Source: Chimonanthus salicifolius
Lineage: Eukaryota; Streptophyta; Magnoliopsida; Laurales; Calycanthaceae
Length of the DNA: 64,000 nucleotides
NCBI GenBank assembly: GCA_013350335.1
Contig: CM023542.1
Location: 9,364,499 to 9,428,498, forward strand
Direction: 5' to 3'
Position 1 is the first letter of the stretch. Each line of letters starts with the position of its first letter. The position numbers were made by a program, and so were the translations under genes. Under the pieces are notes generated by a model. It was not told where the DNA came from and did not search any database. It saw only the letters and a program-made list of their open reading frames with translations. Shown piece after piece: positions 41,601 to 48,295 of the stretch.

Positions 41601-43585
41601 TTCTCTCTTTACTCTCGAGCTTCATATTGTCCTGCAAATCTTTGCAGCTGCAACATTGGACAGGTGGCCCTCCTAATCTGTATGATATCAGTGGAAGTGC
41701 ACACTTCATAAACAAATGTGACAATGGGATCGTTGTTCATCGCAATCGAGATCCAAATGTTGGGCCCGTTGATGGGGTGCAGGTTGGTTATATTTTGGAA
41801 CTAAAAGTATGAATGTTCACTTACAAAAATATCTACTCTATAACCATTTATCTGCAGATATGTGTGCGGAAGGTCCGGAACAAGGTTATTGGAAACGTAG
41901 GAGAGACCTTCTTGTCTTATGATAGGTATGCCATTTTTCACAGGCACAAGAGGAGCTTCTTCCCTGATTTCATTAGAGCATGGTCTATCTTATTCACCTT
42001 GCTGAAAAAAATAATGAAGACTTGCATTTGCTTCTAAGCTCATTGACTTGATCTCAGCGCTGTTAACAGAAAATTTCAGATGGTTTTAAATGGTAAGCTT
42101 TGGTAATCACCTGAACTCTGGATATTTGGGTCATTGGGATCATCTTCCCAGGATCAATTTGACCTCGGTGATTTCTTAGCATGCCATTAGCTCCATAAAC
42201 ACGTAAGGGGACTATGTTGATAACAAGCTTCTAGGACTCGATCCTGCCCCTTGGACAAATTTATGTAGGCAATAACCACTGCTTCCCCTTGCATAATTCT
42301 TCAGATGCCCAAAACTGAGATCTCTATAACATGCCATTGCTTTCTGTTTTTCCCCTTGTAGGTGGGTGGGGTAGGTTGGGATTCTTTTTTGGTAGCAAGA
42401 GGTAGGGGGGAGGGTGGGCTATGACTTCAAAACATCCCATTGATTGAAGTTTAAGATTCCTTTGACCAAATCTTTGATCTTAAGTTTAAAACATGATATT
42501 TTTGCTCGTCTCTTTAGTAAAAGAGGTAACAACCTGTATTGTGAATGATAAAAACAGAACATGGGGAAAAAATTCTGGCATTATCATCATTGCGAAAGGG
42601 GAAAAATCTAAACTGTTAAAAAGGATCCATTTGTCACTCATGTATGTGTTGGTACCGTTTTTGATCATGTATGAACACGTTCAAGCCATCTCAAAAAAGA
42701 AACATATGAAGGTAATAGTTCAAGATCTTACTGTAGTACACATTTATAAACTGTTTATGCAAAGGCTGTAAAAGTATTTAAGCTGCCTTTCTTGGACAGT
42801 TAAGAATTTACCGTTCAGTGCTCGTTCTGTACTTGAATTAAAGTTTTTTTTTTTCTTTTCTTTTTTAATGTCATTTTGTGATTATTTTCTAAGGGTGCTT
42901 TAATTATAATGTGTATACTTGCCATGTCTCTATAATATATGTATTTCCGACTCATAAATAATTTCTTATTCATTTATCTTTAATCTTCTCTCTCTTATTA
43001 TGGAAGAAGTGATTTAAGAGGTTCCGATAAAGTTCTCCTTGCACATTTTTCTTCAAATACTAGGGGATAAATTTTTTTTTTTTTTTAATTCTAAAGCAAT
43101 TTTTCAATTTTTTATTTGTCTATAGTTTATATCAGTAACAAAAAAAAATCTAAGGCCATAGTTTTAGTTATTCAATTTTGTTTGAAATATTTTGGAAACG
43201 ACTTCCTCCCAAGCACATAATTTCATGTATAAATATTGTTTGGTCGAACTTTTCAAATAGGATGTATAAATACCCTTACTACTTTTTCCCATAATTCTGA
43301 ACTGCTAGCTGTGCTGGTGGAGTCCACCAACTTAGCCGGTCTGTAAATAAGCCCCAGCAAAAACACAATGCTTATAAAGGGCCAAAAATATAAATTTGTA
43401 AATATAGAATTAAGTGGGGAAAAAAATAGATCTATATTCTTTAATTGCGTTTCTTAGAACAAGGATTGCTCTATAAAGCATTGACACTGTTGCCATCTCT
43501 ATGCAGGGTCACAGGTGAATTTTTGGATAGGGATGACATACCGCTCAAAAAAAAGGATAGGGATGACACTGATGGAAGAAGATAG
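10263..43585 (+). CDS. TWINKLE: TWINKLE organellar DNA primase-helicase, 21 coding exons, intact
   Basis: This is the plant homologue of T7 gp4, which unwinds DNA and makes RNA primers for replication in mitochondria and plastids. The spliced product is 706 aa. Residues 1-80 are rich in Ser, Arg, Leu and His like a transit peptide. A zinc module follows with CPMC (124-127) and CFRGKC (152-157). The TOPRIM domain has VEGEID (280-285) and DAD (343-345). The RecA helicase has Walker A GVPNSGKS (455-462), ENK (486-488), Walker B LVID (565-568) and the VAHP and RKVRNK motifs. Exon order, phases and domain order agree with my recollection of the Arabidopsis protein (about 709 aa). An in-frame stop at 10233-10235, with no ATG between, supports the start at 10263; a second Met (residue 19, LMGSK) could serve as an alternative start for dual targeting. 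All introns are GT-AG except intron 14 (GC-AG). The C-terminus carries a 10-codon retroposon insertion. Domains and frame are read from the sequence; dual targeting is known for the family and inferred here. Confidence 0.95.
10507..10943 (+). other. TWINKLE intron 1
   Basis: This 437-bp intron holds no recognisable element. It ends in a pyrimidine-rich tract before ctcttgaag. Confidence 0.75.
10944..11077 (+). CDS. TWINKLE: TWINKLE exon 2 (start of zinc module)
   Basis: It encodes residues 82-126, ending CPM, the first part of the CPMC zinc motif. The acceptor is ctcttgaag/TT; a competing tttgcag 11 bp downstream breaks phase with exon 1, so the upstream site was chosen. Donor atg/gtaaat, phase 0. 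Confidence 0.85.
11556..11719 (+). repeat. 5' LTR of the intron 2 element
   Basis: It is aligned by eye to the 3' copy over the segments aattaggtgata, attgtattt, gcattatctctataaataag and cttgtgtgtgtaattctac-like ends. The ctataaataag segment could be its TATA region. Confidence 0.8.
13929..14109 (+). repeat. 3' LTR of the intron 2 element
   Basis: It follows the polypurine tract directly and repeats the 5' LTR with point changes and a few small indels, which together make it about 17 bp longer. Confidence 0.8.
14110..15181 (+). other. Rest of TWINKLE intron 2
   Basis: No gene. A t-rich tract at about 14650-14690 is followed by a B-box-like cgtttgagtca, a possible SINE remnant. The ORF-like segment near 15090 is interrupted and ends at the exon 3 acceptor. 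Confidence 0.4.
15182..15237 (+). CDS. TWINKLE: TWINKLE exon 3 (zinc module)
   Basis: It encodes CKGGESQEKSFSIFIRGDG. Its first Cys completes CPMC, and the SxEKSxS stretch is typical of TWINKLE and gp4 primases. Acceptor gatag/TGT, donor gagatgg/gtaagt, phase 2. Confidence 0.93.
15366..15423 (+). CDS. TWINKLE: TWINKLE exon 4 (zinc module CFRGKC)
   Basis: It encodes ELAMWTCFRGKCGWRGHLW. The second Cys pair CxxxxC completes the primase zinc-binding site, which plants keep and animal TWINKLE has lost. Acceptor ttgtag, donor tgg/gtaaag, phase 0. Confidence 0.93.
15533..15640 (+). CDS. TWINKLE: TWINKLE exon 5
   Basis: It encodes residues 165-200, ending LEALCHE, the linker between the zinc module and the RNA polymerase domain. 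Acceptor ttgtag/GCT, donor gag/gtaatt; 36 codons, phase 0. Confidence 0.9.
15641..16759 (+). other. TWINKLE intron 5
   Basis: This 1.1-kb intron has no clear transposon. A tRNA B-box-like gggtttgagtta at about 16015 may be a SINE relic. Confidence 0.5.
16760..16849 (+). CDS. TWINKLE: TWINKLE exon 6
   Basis: It encodes residues 201-230 (YFAERMISWETLRRNGVMQ region), the start of the RNA polymerase domain. Acceptor gtttcag, donor gag/gtttgc, phase 0. Confidence 0.92.
16926..17006 (+). CDS. TWINKLE: TWINKLE exon 7
   Basis: It encodes residues 231-257 (IAIAFPYRRNGSIVSCKYR), a core strand of the primase domain. Acceptor tatgcag, donor cag/gtactt, phase 0. It precedes the large transposon-filled intron 7. 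Confidence 0.93.
17337..17760 (-). mobile_element. 5'-truncated LINE tail in intron 7
   Basis: Read on the minus strand it encodes the end of a LINE RNase H (SNAIMEGDSKSAITW...PWRL, then SANDVSMQQINQC) and a T-rich 3' region ending in poly(A), seen as tttttttt at 17338. The TSD was not resolved. Confidence 0.65.
17761..18375 (+). other. Intron 7, unassigned part
   Basis: No gene or clear repeat was recognised between the LINE tail and the copia relic. Confidence 0.4.
19288..19600 (+). mobile_element. 5'-truncated LINE tail inside the copia relic
   Basis: It encodes NNRIFKDCAESSEVVSRRVF.., the same LINE C-terminal segment as at 63860, then a 3' end with poly(A) near 19592. Flanks ttctattgaga (about 19275) and ttctattgagag (about 19606) form the TSD. 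Copia pol continues on both sides. Confidence 0.8.
19961..20479 (-). mobile_element. 5'-truncated LINE RNase H inserted in copia RT
   Basis: On the minus strand LKLNLDGS, YAGPISYC, VKLYAIWWGI and MEGTTLKEILSWA mark a LINE RNase H, ending in poly(A) seen as ttttttt at 19966. Near-identical flanks around tag(t/a)ctttttcc at 19945-19960 and 20480-20495 form the TSD. The copia frame breaks at EKVYM on one side and resumes with the VCKLNKAI segment on the other. Confidence 0.82.
21633..22475 (+). other. Intron 7, right part
   Basis: No gene. A T-rich stretch at about 22280-22437 ending in attattaaaataag resembles a LINE 3' tail but has no coding support. Confidence 0.35.
22476..22541 (+). CDS. 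TWINKLE: TWINKLE exon 8
   Basis: It encodes residues 258-279, ending ASDIIII-type strand residues that lead into the TOPRIM glutamate motif in the next exon. Acceptor tctgcag, donor atc/gtaata, phase 0. Confidence 0.92.
22623..22739 (+). CDS. TWINKLE: TWINKLE exon 9 (TOPRIM glutamate)
   Basis: It encodes residues 280-318, opening with VEGEIDKL, the TOPRIM metal-binding glutamate motif, followed by CVSVPDGAP. Acceptor aattatag, donor gag/gtcttc, phase 0. Confidence 0.95.
22740..24216 (+). other. TWINKLE intron 9
   Basis: A poly(T) followed by a LINE-tail-like segment lies at about 23375-23520 (minus strand), flanked by inverted copies of catttggatggaatt. A SINE-like stretch with gggttcgagt lies near 23930. 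No gene. Confidence 0.4.
24217..24264 (+). CDS. TWINKLE: TWINKLE exon 10
   Basis: It encodes residues 319-334 (DKKYQYLWNCKEYFEK), a TOPRIM spacer. Acceptor aaactag, donor aag/gtacgt, phase 0. Confidence 0.9.
24384..24469 (+). CDS. TWINKLE: TWINKLE exon 11 (TOPRIM DxD)
   Basis: It encodes residues 335-362 plus two bases, with ATDADGPGQA: Asp343 and Asp345 form the TOPRIM DxD metal site. Acceptor tgtttag, donor gagag/gtttta, phase 2. Confidence 0.94.
24562..24941. mobile_element. Small inverted-repeat element built of cgataaa/ggtaaattcc motifs, intron 11
   Basis: The ends ttgtcacaaatatcg and its near-complement cggtatttgtcacaa form 15-bp terminal inverted repeats. The inside is an AT-rich series of reiterated motifs (cgataaa, ggtaaattccc, aaaacgcg). 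No TSD could be fixed and nothing is coded. Confidence 0.6.
25036..25096 (+). CDS. TWINKLE: TWINKLE exon 12
   Basis: It encodes residues 363-383 (RCWRVRWPKK...KDANE), the end of TOPRIM. Acceptor ctagcag, donor gag/gttgct, phase 0. Confidence 0.92.
25097..25740 (+). other. Intron 12, left part
   Basis: No gene. A T-tract with a LINE-tail-like complement (ttttttcctacgaaaatgcc) lies near 25240, and AT-rich sequence follows. Confidence 0.35.
25741..27624 (+). mobile_element. Gypsy-type LTR element remnant in intron 12
   Basis: It carries a gag-like open stretch (about 26446-26757, with an acidic helical segment FNEFKYEILSELRSEF), a Pro-rich part near 26850 and then ctcgaggacgag and gacccgggg just before a 3' LTR that opens TGATGTAGGAC. 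The gypsy element at 48517 has the related ctcgagg and TGATGTAG boundary. No matching 5' LTR was found, so the left end is truncated or decayed. Exact left limit uncertain. Confidence 0.55.
27215..27624 (+). repeat. 3' LTR of the intron 12 gypsy remnant
   Basis: It starts TGATGTAG after a purine-rich tract and ends ccgcatca. It contains the usual gatggattaataaat region near 27500. Confidence 0.55.
27699..27736 (+). mobile_element. LINE-tail micro-insertion, 12 bp
   Basis: The sequence cctttcaaaaaa lies between two copies of aatattgaagtga (13 bp). The insert resembles the last bases of the local LINE 3' end (tacctctc plus poly-A). It is read as an almost completely 5'-truncated retroposition. 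Confidence 0.6.
28493..28531. repeat. (TA)n microsatellite
   Basis: An uninterrupted TA run of about 39 bp; a shorter broken one precedes it at 28461. Confidence 0.95.
28671..28696. repeat. (ATC)n microsatellite
   Basis: Eight to nine tandem atc units. Confidence 0.95.
28965..30516 (+). repeat. Tandem duplication of about 175 bp split by a transposon
   Basis: Copy A is 28965-29137. Copy B starts at 29138, is interrupted at 29154 and resumes at 30351/30359 to 30516. Shared landmarks are gaaccatttttttg, atgccattatatgagattcc and catcttcaatttttg. The interruption is the Mutator-like element. Confidence 0.88.
29155..30350. mobile_element. Mutator-like non-autonomous element, 1.2 kb, intron 12
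   Basis: The ends carry about 70-bp inverted repeats starting gggaaatgattcgtgcaccc with few mismatches. They are flanked by an 8-bp TSD ttaattat (29147-29154, 30351-30358). The inside is GC-richer than its surroundings, with open frames on both strands (e.g. 29432-29788) that I cannot match to a protein. It may hold captured gene sequence (Pack-MULE style), which is inference. Confidence 0.85.
30632..30814 (+). CDS. TWINKLE: TWINKLE exon 13 (linker to helicase)
   Basis: It encodes residues 384-444, ending GVSTGWRALDELYN, the linker helix and the start of the helicase domain. Acceptor ttctgcag, donor aat/gtaagg, phase 0. Confidence 0.94.
30815..32147 (+). other. TWINKLE intron 13
   Basis: It contains a minus-strand LINE fragment near 31300-31640; otherwise A/T-rich tracts and no gene. 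Confidence 0.5.
31295..31640 (-). mobile_element. LINE ORF2 fragment (zinc-binding region)
   Basis: On the minus strand it reads MWSRFTSMMG...AVWYTIPAAIICSVWKERN.RIFEN, the conserved WxERNxRIF segment after the zinc-binding region of plant LINEs. No tail or TSD was found. Confidence 0.7.
32148..32279 (+). CDS. TWINKLE: TWINKLE exon 14 (Walker A)
   Basis: It encodes residues 445-488: VVPGEL, Walker A GVPNSGKS and CSMENK. The 3' boundary is aag/gcaagc, a GC donor; using it keeps frame exactly into exon 15, and no suitable GT donor is seen there. Confidence 0.95.
32280..32372 (+). other. GC-AG intron 14 of TWINKLE
   Basis: This 93-bp intron starts gcaagc and ends tgcaaag. The exon side AACAAG gives an otherwise near-consensus U1 site, as is usual for the minority GC-AG class. 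Both flanking exons are fixed by conserved protein sequence. Confidence 0.85.
32373..32434 (+). CDS. TWINKLE: TWINKLE exon 15
   Basis: It encodes residues 489-508 plus two bases (VREHARKLLEKHIKKPFFDA), a strongly conserved helicase segment. Acceptor gcaaag, donor ccag/gtaatt, phase 2. Confidence 0.94.
32556..32635. repeat. Compound (CT)n(TA)n microsatellite
   Basis: About 27 bp of CT repeats run directly into about 53 bp of TA repeats. Confidence 0.95.
33176..33972. mobile_element. GATACG-motif inverted-repeat element, intron 15
   Basis: The ends gaagcacggatac and gtatcggtgcttc are near-complementary. Both flanks are packed with ggatacg/cgtatcc words, including the palindromic region tacgggtacccgta (about 33947). 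Two near-identical direct repeats of gggacacggcacgagatacgg lie at about 33350 and 33384. An ATCGGCCGATA cluster is nested inside. No coding sequence; TSD not resolved. Confidence 0.65.
33454..33570. repeat. ATCGGCCGATAT palindrome cluster
   Basis: The perfect palindrome tatcggccgata or close variants occurs about four times in 120 bp. It is distinct from the GATACG words around it, so it is probably a separate nested element. Confidence 0.7.
34766..34849 (+). CDS. TWINKLE: TWINKLE exon 16
   Basis: It encodes residues 509-536 plus two bases (RYGNSVERMS...STFHLI). Acceptor catgcag, donor tacg/gtgagt, phase 2. Confidence 0.92.
35280..35585 (+). mobile_element. LINE RNase H tail fragment
   Basis: HVSQIANIEADSWAR matches the final RNase H motif (ANxxADxLA) of plant LINEs. 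A T-rich 3' region ends in tttccaaaaag near 35575. Confidence 0.5.
36425..36575 (-). mobile_element. Probable tRNA-derived SINE
   Basis: On the minus strand a B-box-like cttgggttcgcctcc and an A-box-like tgatgatacccta precede a tail with poly(A) at 36420. This is the layout of plant SINEs with a Pol III promoter. Confidence 0.45.
37306..38445. mobile_element. 1.1-kb insertion with 9-bp TSD and internal duplication
   Basis: It is flanked by identical 9-bp ggttttcat (37297-37305, 38446-38454). Both ends are rich in aactcg/ctcgag words and only weakly inverted. Inside, 37461-37980 and 37992-38318 are direct repeats; the second copy lacks about 150-190 bp. The 9-bp TSD suggests a Mutator-like element. 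Confidence 0.7.
37461..38318 (+). repeat. Direct repeat pair within the 1.1-kb insertion
   Basis: The copies share atattaataatcttaaaa, caagtggaggaaaaggg, cccttattgaaactcctg and ttgccatgcctttccag in the same order. Confidence 0.9.
38721..39886 (+). other. TWINKLE intron 16, right part
   Basis: Nothing recognisable beyond a short ttta repeat at 38932 and scattered open frames without protein character. Confidence 0.45.
39887..40018 (+). CDS. TWINKLE: TWINKLE exon 17 (Walker B)
   Basis: It encodes residues 537-580 plus two bases. RGLVIDPYNELDH contains Walker B Asp568. Acceptor gaccag, donor aatca/gtgagt, phase 2. Confidence 0.95.
40019..41468 (+). other. TWINKLE intron 17
   Basis: This 1.45-kb intron shows no gene or transposon I can support. 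Confidence 0.5.
41469..41565 (+). CDS. TWINKLE: TWINKLE exon 18
   Basis: It encodes residues 581-613 (QTETEYVSQML...HVWFVAHPRQ), with the helicase H3 segment near VAHP. Acceptor tactag, donor cag/gtattg, phase 0. Confidence 0.95.
41648..41782 (+). CDS. TWINKLE: TWINKLE exon 19
   Basis: It encodes residues 614-658 (LYDISGSAHFINKCDNGIVV), helicase motif H4 and surroundings. Acceptor tttgcag, donor cag/gttggt, phase 0. Confidence 0.95.
41858..41925 (+). CDS. TWINKLE: TWINKLE exon 20
   Basis: It encodes residues 659-680 plus two bases (VRKVRNK...FLSYD). One of these basic residues probably acts as the arginine finger of the ring helicase (inference from the family). Acceptor tctgcag, donor gatag/gtatgc, phase 2. 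Confidence 0.93.
41926..43506 (+). other. TWINKLE intron 20
   Basis: This 1.6-kb intron shows AT-rich tracts only and no gene. Confidence 0.5.
43507..43585 (+). CDS. TWINKLE: TWINKLE exon 21, C-terminus with retroposon-derived codons
   Basis: It encodes residues 681-706 and the TAG stop. The opening RVTG matches the usual family C-terminus after SYD. After FLDRDD comes IPLKKKDRDD, ten codons made by a 16-bp LINE tail plus one copy of a 14-bp target duplication; the original ending TDGRR then resumes. The reading frame is kept. Acceptor atgcag. Confidence 0.88.
43525..43568 (+). mobile_element. LINE-tail micro-insertion in the last TWINKLE exon
   Basis: The 16-bp insert taccgctcaaaaaaaa (43539-43554) lies between two perfect copies of ggatagggatgaca (43525-43538, 43555-43568). 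The insert matches the last bases of the LINE at 9653 (tacctctc plus poly-A) with one change. Insert plus one TSD copy is 30 bp, so the frame survives with ten added codons. Confidence 0.8.
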
Positions 43586-44002
43586 AAAATGGATAGTGCG
43601 GGTTGAGTAGAAGAAAATGGATGGGATTTAGTTGACAAAGATTGATCCTGAAGCTTGGTTAACATTAGAGCCAAGTGTTCTAAAGAAAATTTATGCTCCA
43701 CCTATCAGTCATACAGATTGAAGTTGTTTGATGGTCTTAATGTCACATGAAGAGCCCTATTTCTATGCAATGTCTAGATATGTGGGATCATGTAAGCATA
43801 TTAATTCTATTCCCTTTTTGATTGGCCAATCTTTTGTATGTAAATCAGAGACAACTAAATTTCACACAATGGCCGTATGGTCATTTACATGGGTTATACT
43901 AAAAATTCTTAATTAGTTTATAAACAATTTAGACTTTTTTTTTTGTATATAAAGAATTTCTAGCTTTTGTTATGTGCTGTCTGCCAAACACTTCTCTCTC
44001 TC
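43586..44002 (+). other. TWINKLE: 3' flank of TWINKLE, probable 3' UTR
   Basis: No further coding sequence. The poly(A) signal was not identified with confidence. A CT microsatellite at 43991-44002 abuts the solo LTR. Confidence 0.4.
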
Positions 44003-47000
44003 TGTAACATTCTAGATTTTTCAATGCAATAATATATTGGATTTTGAGTATTTAAATTGTTTAATTTGTTGAATTTAAGATTTATGGATGAAATGGATTT
44101 TAAATGGGTAAGAATTGAGTCAATGGTCCAATTATGACCCAATGGATCATGGATAGGGTTTTGATTGAAAGTACTTGGATAAATGTAATTAATTAGGTCA
44201 ATTATCCAATTGGGATCCAATGCGTTAAAGTGAATGGATTTTGAGAAGTAAATGGGTTAAGGATTAATTTAATTGGGTCATGTACTCAATTAAGACTCAA
44301 GACATGGGATCTACCTCATCAAGTGAGGTGGCATGTGTATGAGGTGGCATGGCCAAGTAGGATCCAAATCCACCTCATCAAGTGAGGTGGCGAGTGGTCT
44401 AAGGTAACATGTATGGTCGGCTACCATGGGTGAGTTCAAATGTGGTGAGTTGAATTACATTGGGTTGGAAATTAAAAATCACTTGAGTTGAATGGGAAGT
44501 GAGTTTAAATAAACAAGTGAGTCACATGGAAGTGGAAGAGGCCTAAGTGAGTCAAAAGGGGAGGTGAGGGTTTCTATCTCATGGAAACCCTAGACACCAA
44601 TGTTGGGAAGAGAGAGAGAGGAGGGGAGGGGGGGGGGAAGCCCCAAGTGCAAGCCATGTGTTTCCTTGGTTAAACCAAGGGACACATGGGAAAGATCAAA
44701 AGTAATGAGGGTGGTTGAGAGGGTAGAAGGCTAGTTACAAGGGGCTCACACCAAGTCCTTGGCCGATCCTCTCTCCCTCCCTCTTGAGCAAAAGAATCCC
44801 ATCTCCACTCCTATCTCTCATCTCTCTCTCTCTCTCAACATCCTTGGCCGAATTCTCAAGGTGGAACAAGAAAATTGCATCGCCTCTTCTCATCTCTCTC
44901 CCTCCCATTTCGGCTTTAGACTTGGAGGAAGAACAAGGACTAAGGAAGGAGAAGGACGAAGGAGCAAGATCAGACCTAAAGACACGGAGGAGACGCGGAA
45001 AGAAGGTAAGGTTTATGTTCATAGTATTAAATTTAAGAAAAATAAGGGAACCATGGTTTCGGCTATGGAATGGCCGAAACCATGGGGTCCATATTTGATT
45101 GAGATGTTTGGGCGGCCAGCTGGTTATATGGCCCATGAACTAAAAAATACATCCAAGAAAATTGTTAAATGATTGAAGAAAAGAATGGATTCGAAACCAT
45201 GTGTAATACGAAGATTGGGAGAATAATGGACAAGACCCTAGTGTGGTTAGTGAGTAGGGCATACTCACTGATTTTAAAATATATGGATGACATTATATAT
45301 ATTAAATATAAGAAATGAATTTCATAAGGAAAGGTCAAGCCAAACATCAAATAAAATGAGGACTGATCATGGATGGCACTGTCTGCGGACGGGGTTTTAT
45401 CGTTCGCGGGATGAGTTTCGACCGTCTGCAGACGGATAATGAACTGAACATGGGTTTTCTGTGGACGGGTAATGAATTGGACAAAGGTTGTCTGTGGACG
45501 GGTATCACCGTCTGCAGATGGGTTTCTCTACCGTCTAGAAATTGTATATGGTCTGCGGACGAGTTGCATGTATGTAGGACGGGTTACACTCTTTGTGGGA
45601 CGGGTCTCTATCGTTTGCGGGACGGGTTTTTATCGTCCGTGGACGGGTGTGGACCATCCGCAGGATGGGTAACGGGTGTGGACTGTCCGCAGGTAGCAGA
45701 CAGAGGGTAGCAAACAGCGGGAAATGGAAATAGGGTATCGGACCACGACTGTGCGCTGTCTGCGGATGGGTATCAACGTCCGCGGGACGGGTTTCGACCG
45801 TCCGCCGACGGGTAATAGACTTGAGCATAGTGCTGTCTGCGGACGGGTTACAGTCTGTACGACGGGTTTCTGCCGTCCGTGGACTGGTTTCTGTCGTCCG
45901 CAGGATGGGCAGCAGATGGGTAACCGGCTGATTTTAAAAGTGAAGTTTTTATATGATTTTCCTTTTCTAGATGGTTAAGTTTAATTAGAAGGATGTAAGG
46001 AATGATTTAAATCAATTGGATAATTAATTTGATTATTTTATATGATGGAATTCATTTAAGGTAAAGAGATTCCACAAGCGGTGGTGTGATCAGTTTTGAC
46101 GAAATCGTTGCACGGATACAATACTTGGACATGGGTAGGATTCTTACGTTCTTGAAACACTTTGCATTATGTACATGTAATGGTTTTTATTTCCATATTT
46201 GATGATCTATTTTTGGTATCAAAATGCTTATGTTTTAAGAATGGAATTTCAATGCTATTATGTAATTTAATATGAAATAGCATGTTTGCACTCACATCTC
46301 ATGCATGGCATGGGAGGGAACATATGAGAGGAGTTCACGCTCCATTAAGCAAACGTGGGGAGGGATCCACATTGATTCCGATTGACATACGAGAAATGAT
46401 ATATGATGTTTGAAATGAAAGAGGAGTCCACGCTCCATTCGGTGGGACCGATAAGGCATACGTGGGGAGTCATGATAATGAATATCTTGATGTAGTTTGT
46501 TCATCAAGAGGATTATCTATGTATTTTGAGATATGGTTGATGGGTGGGAAATCATTGGCATATGACATCCATGGCATGGCATTGAATTAGCATGATTTTG
46601 ATATTATGTATCTATTCTGATTTTATAGTAATCCCTGTATAAGACCATACTCGGAATACCTACTGAGCGCGTTGACTAACGACCTACTTCTACCTTAGAT
46701 GATGATACAGGGAACTAAACGGGCGATGGACGTGAAAGGAGTCAAGTTTAGGAGCTTGGGCAACTTATTGCTTATTTTATTTAAGTTTTATTTTGGACAA
46801 TGTAATTTGAGATAATCACATTTTTGGGACTGTAATAACTTAGAATTATCTTGCTATAGTTTAGTTACATTTGGGCATTTGAACTTAAATTAATTTATCT
46901 GATGGACTTCCTTACTTAGAAATGGTTAGGGATAGTAACTCTAATCATATGATATTTCCGCAATGTGTTTATTCCGCAAGTATAACTTTAATGCGTGTAA

Positions 47001-47167
47001 ATTGTTTTAGTGCACTCGGTCCACACACACGTATGGTTAGCTAGTTAAGAGCCAGGCTTTGGAAGCTCAGACTTAGCTCCTGTCGTAGCGTCCCGCTCTC
47101 TCTCACTCTTTATTTAAAAAAAAAATAGACTCATTTTTCGGCGAGTGAAAAAGGGAGGGGCGTTACA
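44003..47167 (+). mobile_element. Putative 3.2-kb solo LTR (gypsy type)
   Basis: It starts TGTAACATTC and ends GGGGCGTTACA, the TG...CA border of an LTR, with flanks ctctc and ctctg as a TSD with one mismatch. No gag or pol is present inside. The ending and the absence of internal genes parallel the cleaner solo LTR at 50203. Orientation is taken from the TG..CA ends and is provisional. Confidence 0.65.
45370..45915. repeat. Array of about 20 CCGTCYGCGGACGGGT motifs
   Basis: Degenerate copies of a 14-16 bp motif, ideal form ccgtccgcggacgg (a perfect palindrome), are spaced 13-40 bp apart. Examples are at 45380, 45420, 45500, 45633, 45775, 45795, 45840 and 45890. The block is much more GC-rich than its surroundings. 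Confidence 0.85.
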
Positions 47168-47457
47168 CTCTGGACTGGTGAAGATCCTTGATCGGGAAAT
47201 ATTTTAACATATCTATGTTGGCAATCATCATGAAACTCAATTCACTCATTGAAAAATGATCTCATGCTGCCGTTCTAATAATAAAATGGTAGGATTTGAG
47301 ATGTGAGATTCACTTATTAAAATTTTAAACTAGAGAAAATAATCAACTTGTCGCTATCATTGATGGGTCAGAGTGTATAAAAGTTATTGTAGTTTGGTGG
47401 TAAAAGTATTTATTTATCTCTAAAAAAATATATTAATGGGTATGAGTACCAACCATG
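47168..47457. other. Short intergenic stretch
   Basis: Nothing recognised. Confidence 0.5.
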
Positions 47458-47932
47458 TATAGTAAAACCTCTATACTGTAATATGGTTGGGACAATAGTA
47501 CATATATTATATTATAGAGATTATTAAATTAGAGGGTCTATCAGTATTTCTTTTCAAGAATCTTCTTAAAACTCTTATCTATCATTAAAATGTCCTTTCA
47601 ACTTCTCTTTATGGAAATAAATCACTTCATTCATTCCTATACAATTATCGTTCATTGAGAATAGAATGCATGCATAGTTCTAAAAAATGAGGAAGCTTAT
47701 CTAGAAGTCTATCTCAGATTACTTTTTCGAAATTTAGATGATGTAGTTTGTGAGGTCTATAGTCACTTTTGCAGTGGTTGAAGCAATATATTTTTTTATT
47801 TTGAATGTATTGAATACTGAGTTAGAGAGATTTATTACATTTTGTATGGGTTCGACGTCGGGATCCGATGCCGATATTATTTTAGTTAGACTATAATTTT
47901 ATAGAGTACTATATTACAATGAGTTTACTATA
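47458..47932. mobile_element. MITE with tatagtaaaac termini
   Basis: The left end tatagtaaaacctctatactgt is matched in inverted form by the right end, which closes gagtttactata. The inside is AT-rich and non-coding. TSD unclear. Confidence 0.6.
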
Positions 47933-48295
47933 GTTGGTGGTTCAAAAGGATTTGCAGTAAAACAAGTGCCAGGAAACTGATGTCCATCATTCGACGATCA
48001 TGTGCATTATCTTTCATGTATCTCCTCAATGATGGTGGGGATCCATTATTTTATCCATTTTGAGCCATTACCTTTTTTCCAACACTAAAGTGTTTAGACC
48101 TCATGGGGGACTTGATTAATCTCAAGTCTCTCTGCTCATATACACTAAATTTCTTCATTAACCAATCGTTACTTTCTTTCTTTGTTTAGATTGTTAAAAT
48201 AGTACAATATTTATATATTTCGAGTAAAACTTATACATTGTCCGTGTATATGGTATTTATATTTTAAATAAAACTATTTAAATTCATATATACAG

